From: Gammaproteobacteria bacterium
GTDB taxonomy: Bacteria > Pseudomonadota > Gammaproteobacteria > Nevskiales > Nevskiaceae
Direction: 5' to 3'
Assembly (NCBI GenBank): GCA_026398815.1
Contig: JAPLSA010000023.1
Coordinates: 48,322-112,321, forward strand
Length of the DNA stretch: 64,000 nucleotides
The notes beneath the pieces are model-generated. The model was not told the DNA's origin, did no database searches, and saw only the letters and a program-made list of their open reading frames with translations. A program made the position numbers and the translations under genes. Positions 24,693 to 33,671 of this stretch are shown here, in pieces (position 1 is the stretch's first letter; the number at the start of each line of letters is the position of its first letter).

Positions 24693-25439
24693 ATGCGGAT
24701 ACTCCTGTCCAACGATGACGGCTGCACGGCACCCGGACTGCTGGCGCTGGCGCGGCAGCTGCGCAGCGAACACCAGGTCGACATCGTCGCCCCGGACCGC
24801 AACCGGAGTGCGGCTTCGAACTCGCTGACCATCCTGGTGCCGCTGCGCATCCAGAAGCACGACGACGGCACCATCTGCGTCGACGGCACGCCGACCGACT
24901 GTGTGCACCTGGCGCTGGCCAGCCTGCTGCCGGAGAAGCCGGAAATGGTCGTGTCGGGCATCAACAACGGCCCGAATCTCGGCGACGACACGCTGTACTC
25001 CGGCACCGTGGCGGCGGCGATGGAAGGCCGGCATCTCGGCTCGGCGGCGATCGCGGTGTCGATGTCGGCCTACAACCCGAAGTACTACGACACCGGCGCG
25101 CGAGCGACGCTGAAGATCATCGCCGAGCTGGCGCGCAATCCGTTTCCCGGCCACACCATCCTCAACGTCAACGTGCCGGACGTGCCCTGGGAAGAGTTGC
25201 AGGGCTTCGAGGTGACGCGGCTCGGCCATCGCCGGCAGTCGGAACCGGTGGCCGAGGCGCTCGACCCGCGCGGCCGGCCGATCTACTGGATCGGCCCGGC
25301 CGGCCCCGGCGCCGATGCCGGGCCGGGCACCGATTTCCACGCCGTCGAACAGAACCGGGTGTCGATCACCCCGCTGCTGGTCGACCTGACCCGCCACAGC
25401 GTCATCGACAAGCTGCGCGACTGGGCCCAGGGCTTGTGA
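24693..25439 (+). CDS. surE: 5'/3'-nucleotidase SurE
   Basis: 248 aa. RILLSNDDGCTAPG contains the metal-binding Asp pair, APDRNRSAASNSLT the substrate loop, and VSGINNGPNLGDDTLYSGTV the family signature with the metal Asn. It dephosphorylates nucleoside monophosphates and is linked to stress survival. The stop overlaps the pcm start. The surE-pcm-dedA-nlpD run is a conserved gammaproteobacterial stress-related operon. Confidence 0.97.
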   Translation: MRILLSNDDGCTAPGLLALARQLRSEHQVDIVAPDRNRSAASNSLTILVPLRIQKHDDGTICVDGTPTDCVHLALASLLPEKPEMVVSGINNGPNLGDDTLYSGTVAAAMEGRHLGSAAIAVSMSAYNPKYYDTGARATLKIIAELARNPFPGHTILNVNVPDVPWEELQGFEVTRLGHRRQSEPVAEALDPRGRPIYWIGPAGPGADAGPGTDFHAVEQNRVSITPLLVDLTRHSVIDKLRDWAQGL

Positions 25440-26119
25440 TGGTCGGCAGTCACCCGCACAGCCGCGGGCTGGGGCTGGCCTCGCCGGCCAGCCGCGCCAA
25501 GATGGTCGACGAGCTGCGCAGGAACGGCGTCAGCGACGAGCGGGTGCTGGCGGCGATGCTGAAGATTCCGCGCCATGACTTCGTCGAGGAAGCCTGGAAA
25601 GGCGAGGCCTACCGCAACCGGCCGCTGCCGATCGGCCAGGCGCAGACCCTGTCGCAGCCGGTGGTGGTCGGCCTGATGAGCCAGGCGCTGCTGGTGCCGT
25701 CGAGCGAAACCGGCGCGCGCCGCCGGGTGCTGGAAATCGGTACCGGCAGCGGTTACCAGACCGCCGTGCTGGCCGAGCTGATCGAGAGGGTCTATTCCGT
25801 GGAGCGGCTCAAGCTGCTGTCGGAAACCGCGCGCAAGCGGCTGGCCGGCCTCGGCTACCGCAACATCCACTTCGGCTATGCCGACGGCACGCTCGGCTGG
25901 GATGCCCACGGGCCGTACGACGGCATCATCGTCACCGCTGCCGCCGCCGAAGTGCCGCGCGCGCTGCTCGAACAGCTGGCGCCGGGCGGCCGGCTGGTGA
26001 TTCCGGTCGGCCCGCCGAACAACCAGATGCTGCGCGCCATCGATCGCAGCGGCGCCCGCTACCAGGCCACCGATCTCGCCACGGTCAGCTTCGTGCCGCT
26101 GCTCGAAGGCCGCGCCTGA
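25439..26119 (+). CDS. pcm: Protein-L-isoaspartate O-methyltransferase
   Basis: 226 aa from ATG 25439 (GTG 25436 is equally possible). VLEIGTGSGYQTAVLAEL is the SAM-binding motif I, and RPLPIGQAQTLSQPVVVG is the substrate-site segment. It repairs isoaspartyl residues in aged proteins using SAM. The start overlaps the surE stop codon. Length and motifs are normal for the family. Confidence 0.97.
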   Translation: MVGSHPHSRGLGLASPASRAKMVDELRRNGVSDERVLAAMLKIPRHDFVEEAWKGEAYRNRPLPIGQAQTLSQPVVVGLMSQALLVPSSETGARRRVLEIGTGSGYQTAVLAELIERVYSVERLKLLSETARKRLAGLGYRNIHFGYADGTLGWDAHGPYDGIIVTAAAAEVPRALLEQLAPGGRLVIPVGPPNNQMLRAIDRSGARYQATDLATVSFVPLLEGRA

Positions 26120-26141
26120 GCCTGCCCGCCACGCCCGCGCC

Positions 26142-26738
26142 ATGATCGAAGCCTTCAAGCAGTGGATCGCCGAGGCGGTCGCGCAACTCGGCTACGGCGA
26201 GATCCTGCTGCTGATGGCGCTGGAATCGAGCCTGTTCCCGGTGCCATCGGAGCTGGTGATGATTCCGGCCGGCTATCTGGCCCGCAACGGCAGCCTTGAT
26301 CCGTTCCTGGCGGCGCTGGCCGGCGGCCTCGGCTCGGTGCTCGGCGCCAGCGCCAACTATCTGCTCGGCCGCCATGTCGGCCGCGCCTTCCTGCTGCGCT
26401 TCGGCAAGTACCTGCTGATCAACGAAGCGAAGTACCACGAGGCGGAAGCGATGTTCCTCGGCAACGCTGCGCGGGCCACCTTCATCGGCCGCTTCATTCC
26501 GGTGGTGCGGCACCTGATCTCGCTGCCGCCGGGCGTGTTCGGCATGGCTTACCTGCCGTTCGCGCTGATCACCTTCGCCGGTGCCACCCTCTGGTGCGGC
26601 GTGCTGGTGGCGGCCGGCTATTTCTTCGGCGACGCGGCGGTCGGCGTGATCAGCACCTACACCCACGAGCTGACGCTGGCGGTGCTGGTGCTGCTGGTGG
26701 CGGGTGGGCTGTGGTTCCTGCTGCGCCGGCGCGGCTGA
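26142..26738 (+). CDS. DedA-family inner-membrane protein (YqaA-like)
   Basis: 198 aa with four to five hydrophobic segments. ALESSLFPVPSELVMIPAGY is the DedA N-terminal signature with an acidic residue, and FIGRFIPVVRHLISLPPGVFGM carries the conserved GRFxPxxR motif with the essential Arg. DedA proteins act as phospholipid or undecaprenyl-phosphate flippases/transporters. It lies between pcm and nlpD, a frequent place for it. Confidence 0.92.
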   Translation: MIEAFKQWIAEAVAQLGYGEILLLMALESSLFPVPSELVMIPAGYLARNGSLDPFLAALAGGLGSVLGASANYLLGRHVGRAFLLRFGKYLLINEAKYHEAEAMFLGNAARATFIGRFIPVVRHLISLPPGVFGMAYLPFALITFAGATLWCGVLVAAGYFFGDAAVGVISTYTHELTLAVLVLLVAGGLWFLLRRRG

Positions 26739-27478
26739 GCCGCCGCTGGCTGGCGGCCGCGCTGCTGGCGCTGCTGGTGGCCGGCTGCGCCAGCGAAACC
26801 GGCCGGCGTACCGTCAGTCGCGGCGCAGCGGTGGCCCGCTCGAAGCCGACGCCAGGAGAAACCTATGTCGTCGCCCGCGGCGATACGCTGTACTCGATCG
26901 CTTTCCGCAACGGCCTCGACTACCGCGAACTGGCCGACTGGAACGGCATTGGCCGGGATTACACGATCCGCCCCGGCCAGCGCCTGCAGCTGGGGCCGCC
27001 CGGTGCGGCGACACCGGCAGCGCCGGTGGGCGCGGGCATCGATCCGCCGCTCGCACCATCGTCGTCGGCAGTGGCGACCGCCAGCTCGGAGCCGATCCCG
27101 ATCGTCACCGGCACCGCCAGCTGGGAATGGCCGACACGGGGCGAACTGGCGCGCAGCTTCGCGACCAGCGGCAGCAAGGGCATCGACATCGCCGGCGAAG
27201 CGGGCCAGCTGGTGATCGCCGCCCGCGGCGGCAAGGTCGTCTACAGCGGCGCGGCACTGAAGGGCTACGGCGAGCTGGTGATCATCAAGCACGACGAGCA
27301 GTACCTGTCCGCCTACGGCTACAACCGTCGGCGGCTGGTCGAGGAAGGAGAAACAGTGGGCCCCGGCCAGCCGATCGCCGAACTGGGGCTGGGGCCGGAG
27401 AACCGGCCGCTGCTGCATTTCGAAGTGCGCGACCGGGGTCGGCCGATCGATCCGGTCCCGCTGCTGCCGCGCCGCTGA
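26711..27478 (+). CDS. nlpD: Murein hydrolase activator NlpD (LysM + degenerate LytM)
   Basis: About 255 aa from GTG 26711, overlapping the dedA gene by 28 bp. CTG 26735 is an alternative, and no ATG fits. The signal peptide ends in a lipobox (LVAGC). LysM is at about 50-95 (YVVARGDTLYSIAFRNGLDY), and the LytM/M23 domain is at about 135-255 (SKGIDIAGEAGQLVIAARGG). As in E. coli NlpD the zinc ligands are missing: the HxxxD histidine is Ser, and the HxH-type region reads AYGYN. It should act as an activator of an AmiB/AmiC-type amidase such as the one at 18085. rpoS, normally next, is absent. Confidence 0.9.
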   Translation: MVPAAPARLSRRWLAAALLALLVAGCASETGRRTVSRGAAVARSKPTPGETYVVARGDTLYSIAFRNGLDYRELADWNGIGRDYTIRPGQRLQLGPPGAATPAAPVGAGIDPPLAPSSSAVATASSEPIPIVTGTASWEWPTRGELARSFATSGSKGIDIAGEAGQLVIAARGGKVVYSGAALKGYGELVIIKHDEQYLSAYGYNRRRLVEEGETVGPGQPIAELGLGPENRPLLHFEVRDRGRPIDPVPLLPRR

Positions 27479-27537
27479 GGCGGCGGGCGGTGCCTCCCGG
27501 CCCGCGCGACGGCGGGCCGGGGACGGGACCGCAGACC

Positions 27538-29814
27538 TCAGAAGCTGGCCTTGAACTGGGCGCCGATCAGGCGCGGTTCGTTGATGAAGCCGGTCAGGTT
27601 GTTGAAGTCGATACCGCCGACGACCCGCGTGGTGCCGGTGATGTTGCGGGCGAACGCGGCCAGTTCGAAGCGGCCGTCACCCCAGAGGTAGCCGGCGCGC
27701 AGGCCGCCTTCCAGCAGGTACTTGCCCTTGTACTCGACCGATTCGTACAGGAAGAAGTTGACGGTGCTGCGGTAGGCCCAGTCGGTCAGCACGAAGGCTT
27801 CGCCGGCGCCGACCGGATGGCCGTAGCGCAAGGTGGCGTTGCCGGTCACGCGAGGTGCCTGCGGCAGCCGGTTGCCGTCGATGAGGACGGTGTTCGAGCC
27901 ATTCACCTGCGGGTCCAGCACGGTGCAGCCGCTGCCGCATGGGGCGACGGCAAGCCCGGCGTCCTGGATCTCGGTGTAGTTGTAGCTGGCGCCGAGGGTC
28001 AGCAGCAGGTTCCGGGTGAGGATCGCCTTGAAGTCCAGCTCGGCACCCTGCAGCAGCGCCTTGTCGGCATTGATCAGCGTGTTGAAGTTGGCGCCGCCGC
28101 CGACGGCGGTCAGCTGCTGGTCCTCGACTTCCGAGCGGAACAGGTTGAAGGCGATGCGCGCGCGCTTGTCGAACAGGTCGGCCTTGATGCCGGTTTCGTA
28201 CGACAGCACCGTTTCCGACTTGGCCACCGACAAGGTCGAGCCGAACAGCAGGCGGCCCTGCACCGACGGCGCCCGGAAGCCGCGGGCGACGCGCGCGTAG
28301 GCGCTGACGGTCGGCGTCAGCTTGTAGGTGCCGCTGACATCCCAGCTGACGTCGGTGTCGTCCGGGTTGGCGTACAGCTCGCCGGTTGGCGGCGCGCCGA
28401 TCGGTGACTGCAGCTGCTCGGCGACGAAGTTCTTGTTGTCGACCGTGTAGCGCACGCCGCCCTTGAGCTTGAAGTCGGGCGTCACCGCATAGGTCACCGA
28501 GCCGAACACCGCGGCCGCGTTGTTCTGCTGCTCCTGCACCGCGTAGCCGTTCTGCACGCCTCCGGCCAGCGTGTCGAAGTTGAAGCTGTCGATGGTGATG
28601 TCTTCGAAGAAGTAGTAGACGCCGCCCTGGAAGTTGACCGGGCCGGCGTAGTTCGACTCGATGCGGAACTCCTGCGTCAGCTGCTGGTGCTTCGGCAGGC
28701 CGTCAGCCGATTCGGCCGGGAACGGGATGAAGCCGGGACCCGACGGCGGCGCAAAGGCGGCGCCGAAGCCGCCGTCGATGTCGCCGCGGCTGTAGGAGAT
28801 CACGTGCTCGTAGCCGGAGATCGAGTACAGGCTGTAGGCGCCGACATCCCAGCGCAGGCGCACGCTGCCGCCGGTGCCGTGCAGGTCCTGCTCGTTGCGG
28901 CCGTCGATCGCCACTTCACGCTTGCGGAAGCCGCTGACCAGGTCGTTGGTGCCGGGTTCGATGATGTTGGCGCGGAACAGCCGCGCGGTGCCCTTGAGCT
29001 GCCGGGTGTGGACGTTGAACAGCGCGCTGAACGTCGCACTCGGCTGGTACAGCAGCTGGGCGCGGAAGGCGCCGTCGGTGTAGCCCTCCAGCGAGGTCTT
29101 GCCCTGCGCCGAGTACAGGTTGTCGACCCAGTCCTCGCGCCGCTGCAGCAGGCCCGAGACGCGCAGCGCCAGGGTCTTCGACAGCGGGATGTTGTAGGCC
29201 GATTCGACGTTGGTGGTCAGGTAGGTGCCGGTCGACAGGTTGAAGTAGCCGCCCTGGTCGAAGGTCGGCCGGGCGGAATCGAACTTGACCACGCCGGCCG
29301 GCGTGTTGCGGCCGAACAGCGTGCCCTGCGGGCCGCGGGCGACTTCGATCTGCGCCAGGTCGAAGATCGGGAAGCCCTTCAGCAACGGGTTTTCCAGCAC
29401 CACGTCGTCATAGACCAGGGACACCGGCTGCGAGGCGTTGAGGTCGAAATCGGTGTTGCCGTAGCCGCGGATGTAGAAGCGCGGAAAGGCGCGGCCGAAC
29501 GAGGATTCGATGTTCAGGCTCGGCACACGGGCGGCCAGCAGGCGCACGTCCTGGCCGTTGGTCACCAGCACGCCAAGGTTTTCGTCGGACAGCGTCGACA
29601 CCGAGATCGGCACGTCGCGGATGTTCTCGCGGCGGCGCTCGGCGGTAACGGTGACGGCCTTCAGCTGGGTCGGATCAGCGCTGCCGGCGGCTTCCGGCGC
29701 GGGTTCGTCAGCGAAGGCGGCCGGTGCGCCGCCGATCATCATCAGCAAGGCGGCCCGGAAGGCGAGACGGGCGGACAGCCGCCCGCGATTCAGCGTCAAG
29801 ATGCTGCTCAGCAT
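27538..29814 (-). CDS. TonB-dependent outer-membrane receptor
   Basis: About 758 aa from ATG 29814. The signal peptide ends near APAAFADEP. KAVTVTAERRRENIRDVP is the TonB box/plug start, FYIRGYGNTDFD and EVARGPQGTLFGRNTPAG are plug signatures (about 60-185), and the remainder is a beta-barrel ending in an aromatic residue (QFKASF). Type and length fit the FecA/fyuA-like receptors common in environmental proteobacteria. The ligand cannot be assigned, and no transporter or hydrolase gene flanks it. It is convergent with nlpD and followed upstream by a same-strand peroxiredoxin. Confidence 0.93.
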   Translation of the reverse strand: MLSSILTLNRGRLSARLAFRAALLMMIGGAPAAFADEPAPEAAGSADPTQLKAVTVTAERRRENIRDVPISVSTLSDENLGVLVTNGQDVRLLAARVPSLNIESSFGRAFPRFYIRGYGNTDFDLNASQPVSLVYDDVVLENPLLKGFPIFDLAQIEVARGPQGTLFGRNTPAGVVKFDSARPTFDQGGYFNLSTGTYLTTNVESAYNIPLSKTLALRVSGLLQRREDWVDNLYSAQGKTSLEGYTDGAFRAQLLYQPSATFSALFNVHTRQLKGTARLFRANIIEPGTNDLVSGFRKREVAIDGRNEQDLHGTGGSVRLRWDVGAYSLYSISGYEHVISYSRGDIDGGFGAAFAPPSGPGFIPFPAESADGLPKHQQLTQEFRIESNYAGPVNFQGGVYYFFEDITIDSFNFDTLAGGVQNGYAVQEQQNNAAAVFGSVTYAVTPDFKLKGGVRYTVDNKNFVAEQLQSPIGAPPTGELYANPDDTDVSWDVSGTYKLTPTVSAYARVARGFRAPSVQGRLLFGSTLSVAKSETVLSYETGIKADLFDKRARIAFNLFRSEVEDQQLTAVGGGANFNTLINADKALLQGAELDFKAILTRNLLLTLGASYNYTEIQDAGLAVAPCGSGCTVLDPQVNGSNTVLIDGNRLPQAPRVTGNATLRYGHPVGAGEAFVLTDWAYRSTVNFFLYESVEYKGKYLLEGGLRAGYLWGDGRFELAAFARNITGTTRVVGGIDFNNLTGFINEPRLIGAQFKASF

Positions 29815-29988
29815 GGTGATTTCCCCAGATGTGGATACGGCGCACCCCCGTGCGCCGTCTGTGCGTTGCCTCGCGGCTTTTGTGCCAGCGGCGAGACTGC
29901 CAGCGACCTTACCCGAGTCGTCCGGCAAAGTGTCACCGGACGGTCACCTTGTACCGGTGACGCCGGCCGCTGCCGGGCTGTCCGCGCC

Positions 29989-30552
29989 TCAGGGCTGCCG
30001 GCTGGCCTTCCAGGCCTTGACCGCCGCCAGCGTGTTCTTGACATGGTCGTCCGGCTTCAGCGCCGAATGCACGTAGGCGACGCTTGCGTCCGGCAGGATC
30101 ACGAACGAGGTGCGGTCGGCGTAGGACAGCAGCGGCACCTTGGCGTCATAGGCCCGGGCAATCGCCAGGTCCGGATCGGCCGCCACCGCGAACTTGCTGC
30201 GGCATTCGCTGACCGAGAAGCGGTTCAGCGTGTCGATGTCGTCCTTGGAGACACCGATCACCGTCGCGCCAAGCGCGTTGAACTCGTCGGTCGCTTCGGC
30301 GAACAGATGGGCCTCCACCGTGCAGCCCTTGGTGAACGCTGCCGGGTAGAAGTACAGCACCACCGGCCCTTTCTTCAGTGCCTCCGCCAGCGTGAACTCG
30401 AACGGCTTGCCGGCCAGCGTCGCCTGGGTGGTGAAATCCGGCGCCTTGCTGCCCACTTTCAGGGCTGCCCAGGCAGGGGCGGCAACGGCCAGCGCGAGAG
30501 CGGCAGCGGCGAGTTTCAGGCGTGCACGGGAATGGATGCCGTTCGGGAACAT
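29989..30552 (-). CDS. Exported peroxiredoxin (Bcp/AhpC-TSA type)
   Basis: 187 aa from ATG 30552, with GGAGG 7 nt upstream. A clear signal peptide (LKLAAAALALAVAAPAWA) precedes the thioredoxin-fold domain. The peroxidatic Cys is in FYPAAFTKGCTVEAHLF. The Bcp resolving Cys five residues later is replaced by His, while another Cys (SVSECRSKF) might serve. Bcp-like proteins are usually cytoplasmic, so the signal peptide implies a periplasmic thiol peroxidase. Divergent from the kinase gene. Confidence 0.9.
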   Translation of the reverse strand: MFPNGIHSRARLKLAAAALALAVAAPAWAALKVGSKAPDFTTQATLAGKPFEFTLAEALKKGPVVLYFYPAAFTKGCTVEAHLFAEATDEFNALGATVIGVSKDDIDTLNRFSVSECRSKFAVAADPDLAIARAYDAKVPLLSYADRTSFVILPDASVAYVHSALKPDDHVKNTLAAVKAWKASRQP

Positions 30553-30736
30553 CGGTTGCCTCCGCTTGATAGTGATGGTGATCGACGATACGCCTGCGCG
30601 CCGCTGGCGGATTCGCTCAAGCGGGTTTCGATGATCCGTTCGGTGCGTGGCGCGCCGCGCAGCGGTGGCGGACAGTCGGGCGATACTAGGCCAAGCCGTC
30701 CCTGTTTCCGGATGGCTGCGAACGCAAGAACCGACG

Positions 30737-33592
30737 ATGACCGACGATCGTTCCAGGCAGGCACAAGCCCTGTTCGACGAAGCGGCCCAGTTGCCCTGGG
30801 ACCGGCGAGGCGCGTTTCTCGATCGCGCTTGCGCGGGTGACGCCCCGCTGCGTGCCGAACTCGAGCAGCGTCTGAGAAGCATGGGCGACACGGTCGCCGT
30901 GCTCGATCGCGCGTCGGTCACGGAAGCGGACGAGCCGGAAGAACCGGTGCTTCCGGCCGGCACCGTGCTTGGCCCCTGGGAGATCGAGGACCTCATCGGC
31001 CAGGGCGGCATGGGCGAGGTCTACCGGGCGCGTCGCGCCGATCACGCGTTCGACTTGCAGGTGGCGATCAAGCTGCTGAAGCGCGGCCTCGATACCCAGC
31101 AGGTGGTGCGCCGCTTCCTGCTCGAACGCCGCATCCTGGCTCAGCTCCCCCATCCCAACATCGCCCACGCCCTGGACGCCGGGGCCGCGCCGGACGGCCG
31201 GCCGTACCTGGTGATGGAGTACGTCGCGGGGCAGCCGATCACCGAGTACTCCCGTGCGCAGGCGCATTCGGTGGTCGACCGGCTGCGCCTGATGATCACC
31301 GTCTGCCGGGCGGTGCAGGAGGCGCATCAGCGGCAGATCGTCCATCGCGATCTGAAGCCGTCGAACGTGCTGGTGACCAGCGCCGGACAGGTCAAGCTGC
31401 TCGACTTCGGCATCGCCAAATCGCTGGACGATGAGGCGATGGATGCCACACGCCTGGCCGGCGAGGCGACGGCGCTGACGCCGGCCTACGCCGCGCCGGA
31501 GCAGATCCTCGGGCAGGCGTTGACGTCGGCGGTCGATGTCTACGCGCTCGGCGTGATGCTCTACGAACTGCTGACGGCACGCCTGCCGCATCGTCGCGAA
31601 GGTCGCTCGGCGAGTGTGCTGGTCGCCGAACTGGGCAGCGAGACCCTCATCCGGCCGAGCACCGCGCTGCGTCAGGAGCGCGGCCGGCTGCCGGAGCCGG
31701 AGCGGCTGAGCCGTCTGCGGGCGGTCTCGCGCGATCTCGATCTGATCGTGCTCAAGGCCCTGCACCCGGAAGCGGCCAGGCGTTACCGCTCGGCGCAGGA
31801 ACTGGCCGACGATCTGCAGCGGCTGCTCGATCAGCGCCCGGTGCTTGCGCGCGCCGATTCCGTGGCCTATCGGGCCGGCCGCTTCGTTCGCCGCAACCGC
31901 CTGGCCGTTGCGGCGGCAGCGGCGGTGATGCTGGCGTTGTCGGCCGGCATGAGTGCCGCAATCTGGCAGGCCGGCATTGCTCGCAGCGAAGCCCGCAGCG
32001 CCCTGCTGCAGAAGGCGCGCGCCGAGCGGGTCAAGGATTTCGTGCTGTCGGTGTTCAAGGAACAGGACCCGTACGAGCGCAGCCGCCAGCAGCAGCGCAC
32101 GCCGCTGCAACTGATCACCGACGCAGCCGCGAGAGTCGATGCCGATCTGAGCGGCGATCCGGAGATGCATGCCGAAGTTCTGGTAGAACTGGCCGGCATC
32201 CGCATCAACCTCGGCGATTTCGCCGGCGCGCGCAGCATGCTCGAACACGCGCTGGACGAGCAGAGAACGCTGTATGGGAAAGACAGTCCTTTAGTGGCGC
32301 GCAGCCTGATCCTGCTGGCCCGCCTGGCCGACAAGGAAAAAGGCGATGGCGCGCCGGAAATCGAGCCGAACGTGCGAGAAGCGCTCGGCATCCTGGAACG
32401 CTCCGGTTCAAGCGATCGTCGAGCCATCGCCGATGCCAAGCTGCTGCTTGGCCGGACGCTCGGCTTTTCGCAGACCCGCACCGACGAAGCCCTGAAAGTG
32501 CTTGAGGGAGCGCGCCAGATCAATGAAGCGATCGGTGGGCAGGACAGCCGCGCCGCCATCGACGTGCTGCTGGCGGAAATGGCGGTGTTGCGAAGGGCGA
32601 GCCGAGTGGCGGAAGCGGAGACTGCGGCGCGTGAGGCTATCCACCGACTCGAAAATCTTGCAGGCCCGGAAAACCTCGGCCTGGCGTATCCACTTTCGGA
32701 ACTTGGTTCGCTGCTGACGATCGAGCAGAGCCAATACGCCGAGGCGATTCCGCTGCTGCAGCGCTCCATCGCAATTCAACGTACTCAGCTCGGTAATAAA
32801 GCTTCTGGTCTCGCCGGGGATTTGGCTCTTCTGGGTCAGGCATATGCAAGTCTCTATCGTTTCGACGATGCCCGAATGGCCTTCTCTGAAGGCGAACAAG
32901 CACTGCCTGAAAATGACGAAGCCGCCTTGTATTATTTTTTGTCCCGTCGTCTCGACTTTGAACAGTTCGCAGAGCGATGGGCCGAAGCGGAAGCCGATGC
33001 CCGCCGGGTATTCGCATTGTCACTAAAGTTATACGGGGAGAAGTATCCGTATACATGGCAAGCGGCATCGGCACTGGGCTACGCGCTAGCTTCTATCGGC
33101 CGTTACGATGAGGCCGAAGAGGTCCTTCTCGATGCGAGAGTAAAGATGCGGCTAGCCGCAGGTCCGGACGCTTACGATAACTATTTGCCAGCATCGGCGC
33201 TGGGAATCGCAAGATTGTTGCGCGGTCATGGTGAAGCAGCGCTAGAGCCACTACGAAGTGCCTTGGCCATAACCGAAACCAATTTCGATCGATCCACCGA
33301 GCGGTGGTCCGCTAATGCGCTAAACCTTGCTGAAGCGCTGCTGCAGGTCGATTCGCATGCGTCGAATATCGAAGCGAAGAAATTGATCGATCAAGCTATT
33401 ACTGTCTACGAGTCCAGCGCGGACAGCGCCTACCTCGGCAAGGCGTTCGTCGACCGCGGGCTCTTGCGTCTGAAAACCGGCGACCGCACGAACGGCCGTG
33501 CCGACCTTCAACGGGCGACAGAACTTTTCAGAAGTGCTGGCGGTAACCACAGTCTCGACATAGCGCGCATCAGGAAGGCTTTGAGCCGCTGA
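30737..33592 (+). CDS. Transmembrane Ser/Thr protein kinase with C-terminal TPR-like region
   Basis: 951 aa from ATG 30737. The kinase domain (about 83-365) is intact: GQGGMG loop 88-93, Lys112, HRDLKPSN 203-210 with Asp205, DFG 223-225, APEQ and DVYALGVMLYELL. One membrane helix lies at about 387-409 (LAVAAAAAVMLALSAGMSAA), then a long helical TPR-like region. The layout matches proteobacterial Hanks kinases with an outward sensor region. The last third is poorer in G+C than the surroundings: 60-nt blocks I counted between 32761 and 33420 were 45-62%. A repeat protein and a cyclase-FHA gene lie downstream; FHA domains bind phosphothreonine. Confidence 0.93.
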   Translation: MTDDRSRQAQALFDEAAQLPWDRRGAFLDRACAGDAPLRAELEQRLRSMGDTVAVLDRASVTEADEPEEPVLPAGTVLGPWEIEDLIGQGGMGEVYRARRADHAFDLQVAIKLLKRGLDTQQVVRRFLLERRILAQLPHPNIAHALDAGAAPDGRPYLVMEYVAGQPITEYSRAQAHSVVDRLRLMITVCRAVQEAHQRQIVHRDLKPSNVLVTSAGQVKLLDFGIAKSLDDEAMDATRLAGEATALTPAYAAPEQILGQALTSAVDVYALGVMLYELLTARLPHRREGRSASVLVAELGSETLIRPSTALRQERGRLPEPERLSRLRAVSRDLDLIVLKALHPEAARRYRSAQELADDLQRLLDQRPVLARADSVAYRAGRFVRRNRLAVAAAAAVMLALSAGMSAAIWQAGIARSEARSALLQKARAERVKDFVLSVFKEQDPYERSRQQQRTPLQLITDAAARVDADLSGDPEMHAEVLVELAGIRINLGDFAGARSMLEHALDEQRTLYGKDSPLVARSLILLARLADKEKGDGAPEIEPNVREALGILERSGSSDRRAIADAKLLLGRTLGFSQTRTDEALKVLEGARQINEAIGGQDSRAAIDVLLAEMAVLRRASRVAEAETAAREAIHRLENLAGPENLGLAYPLSELGSLLTIEQSQYAEAIPLLQRSIAIQRTQLGNKASGLAGDLALLGQAYASLYRFDDARMAFSEGEQALPENDEAALYYFLSRRLDFEQFAERWAEAEADARRVFALSLKLYGEKYPYTWQAASALGYALASIGRYDEAEEVLLDARVKMRLAAGPDAYDNYLPASALGIARLLRGHGEAALEPLRSALAITETNFDRSTERWSANALNLAEALLQVDSHASNIEAKKLIDQAITVYESSADSAYLGKAFVDRGLLRLKTGDRTNGRADLQRATELFRSAGGNHSLDIARIRKALSR

Positions 33593-33606
33593 ATGAGCCG
33601 TAAATG

Positions 33607-33641
33607 AAAAAGCCACCGTCCGAATTATTTCGGGCGATGGC
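33607..33641 (-). terminator. Rho-independent terminator of the minus-strand repeat-protein gene
   Basis: On the minus strand GCCATCGCCCGAA (33641-33629) pairs with TTCGGACGGTGGC (33624-33612), with one mismatch and one G-T pair around a 4-nt loop, followed by five T. Confidence 0.85.
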
Positions 33642-33671
33642 TTGGCGTATCAGTAAAAGTCGGCTCGCCGC

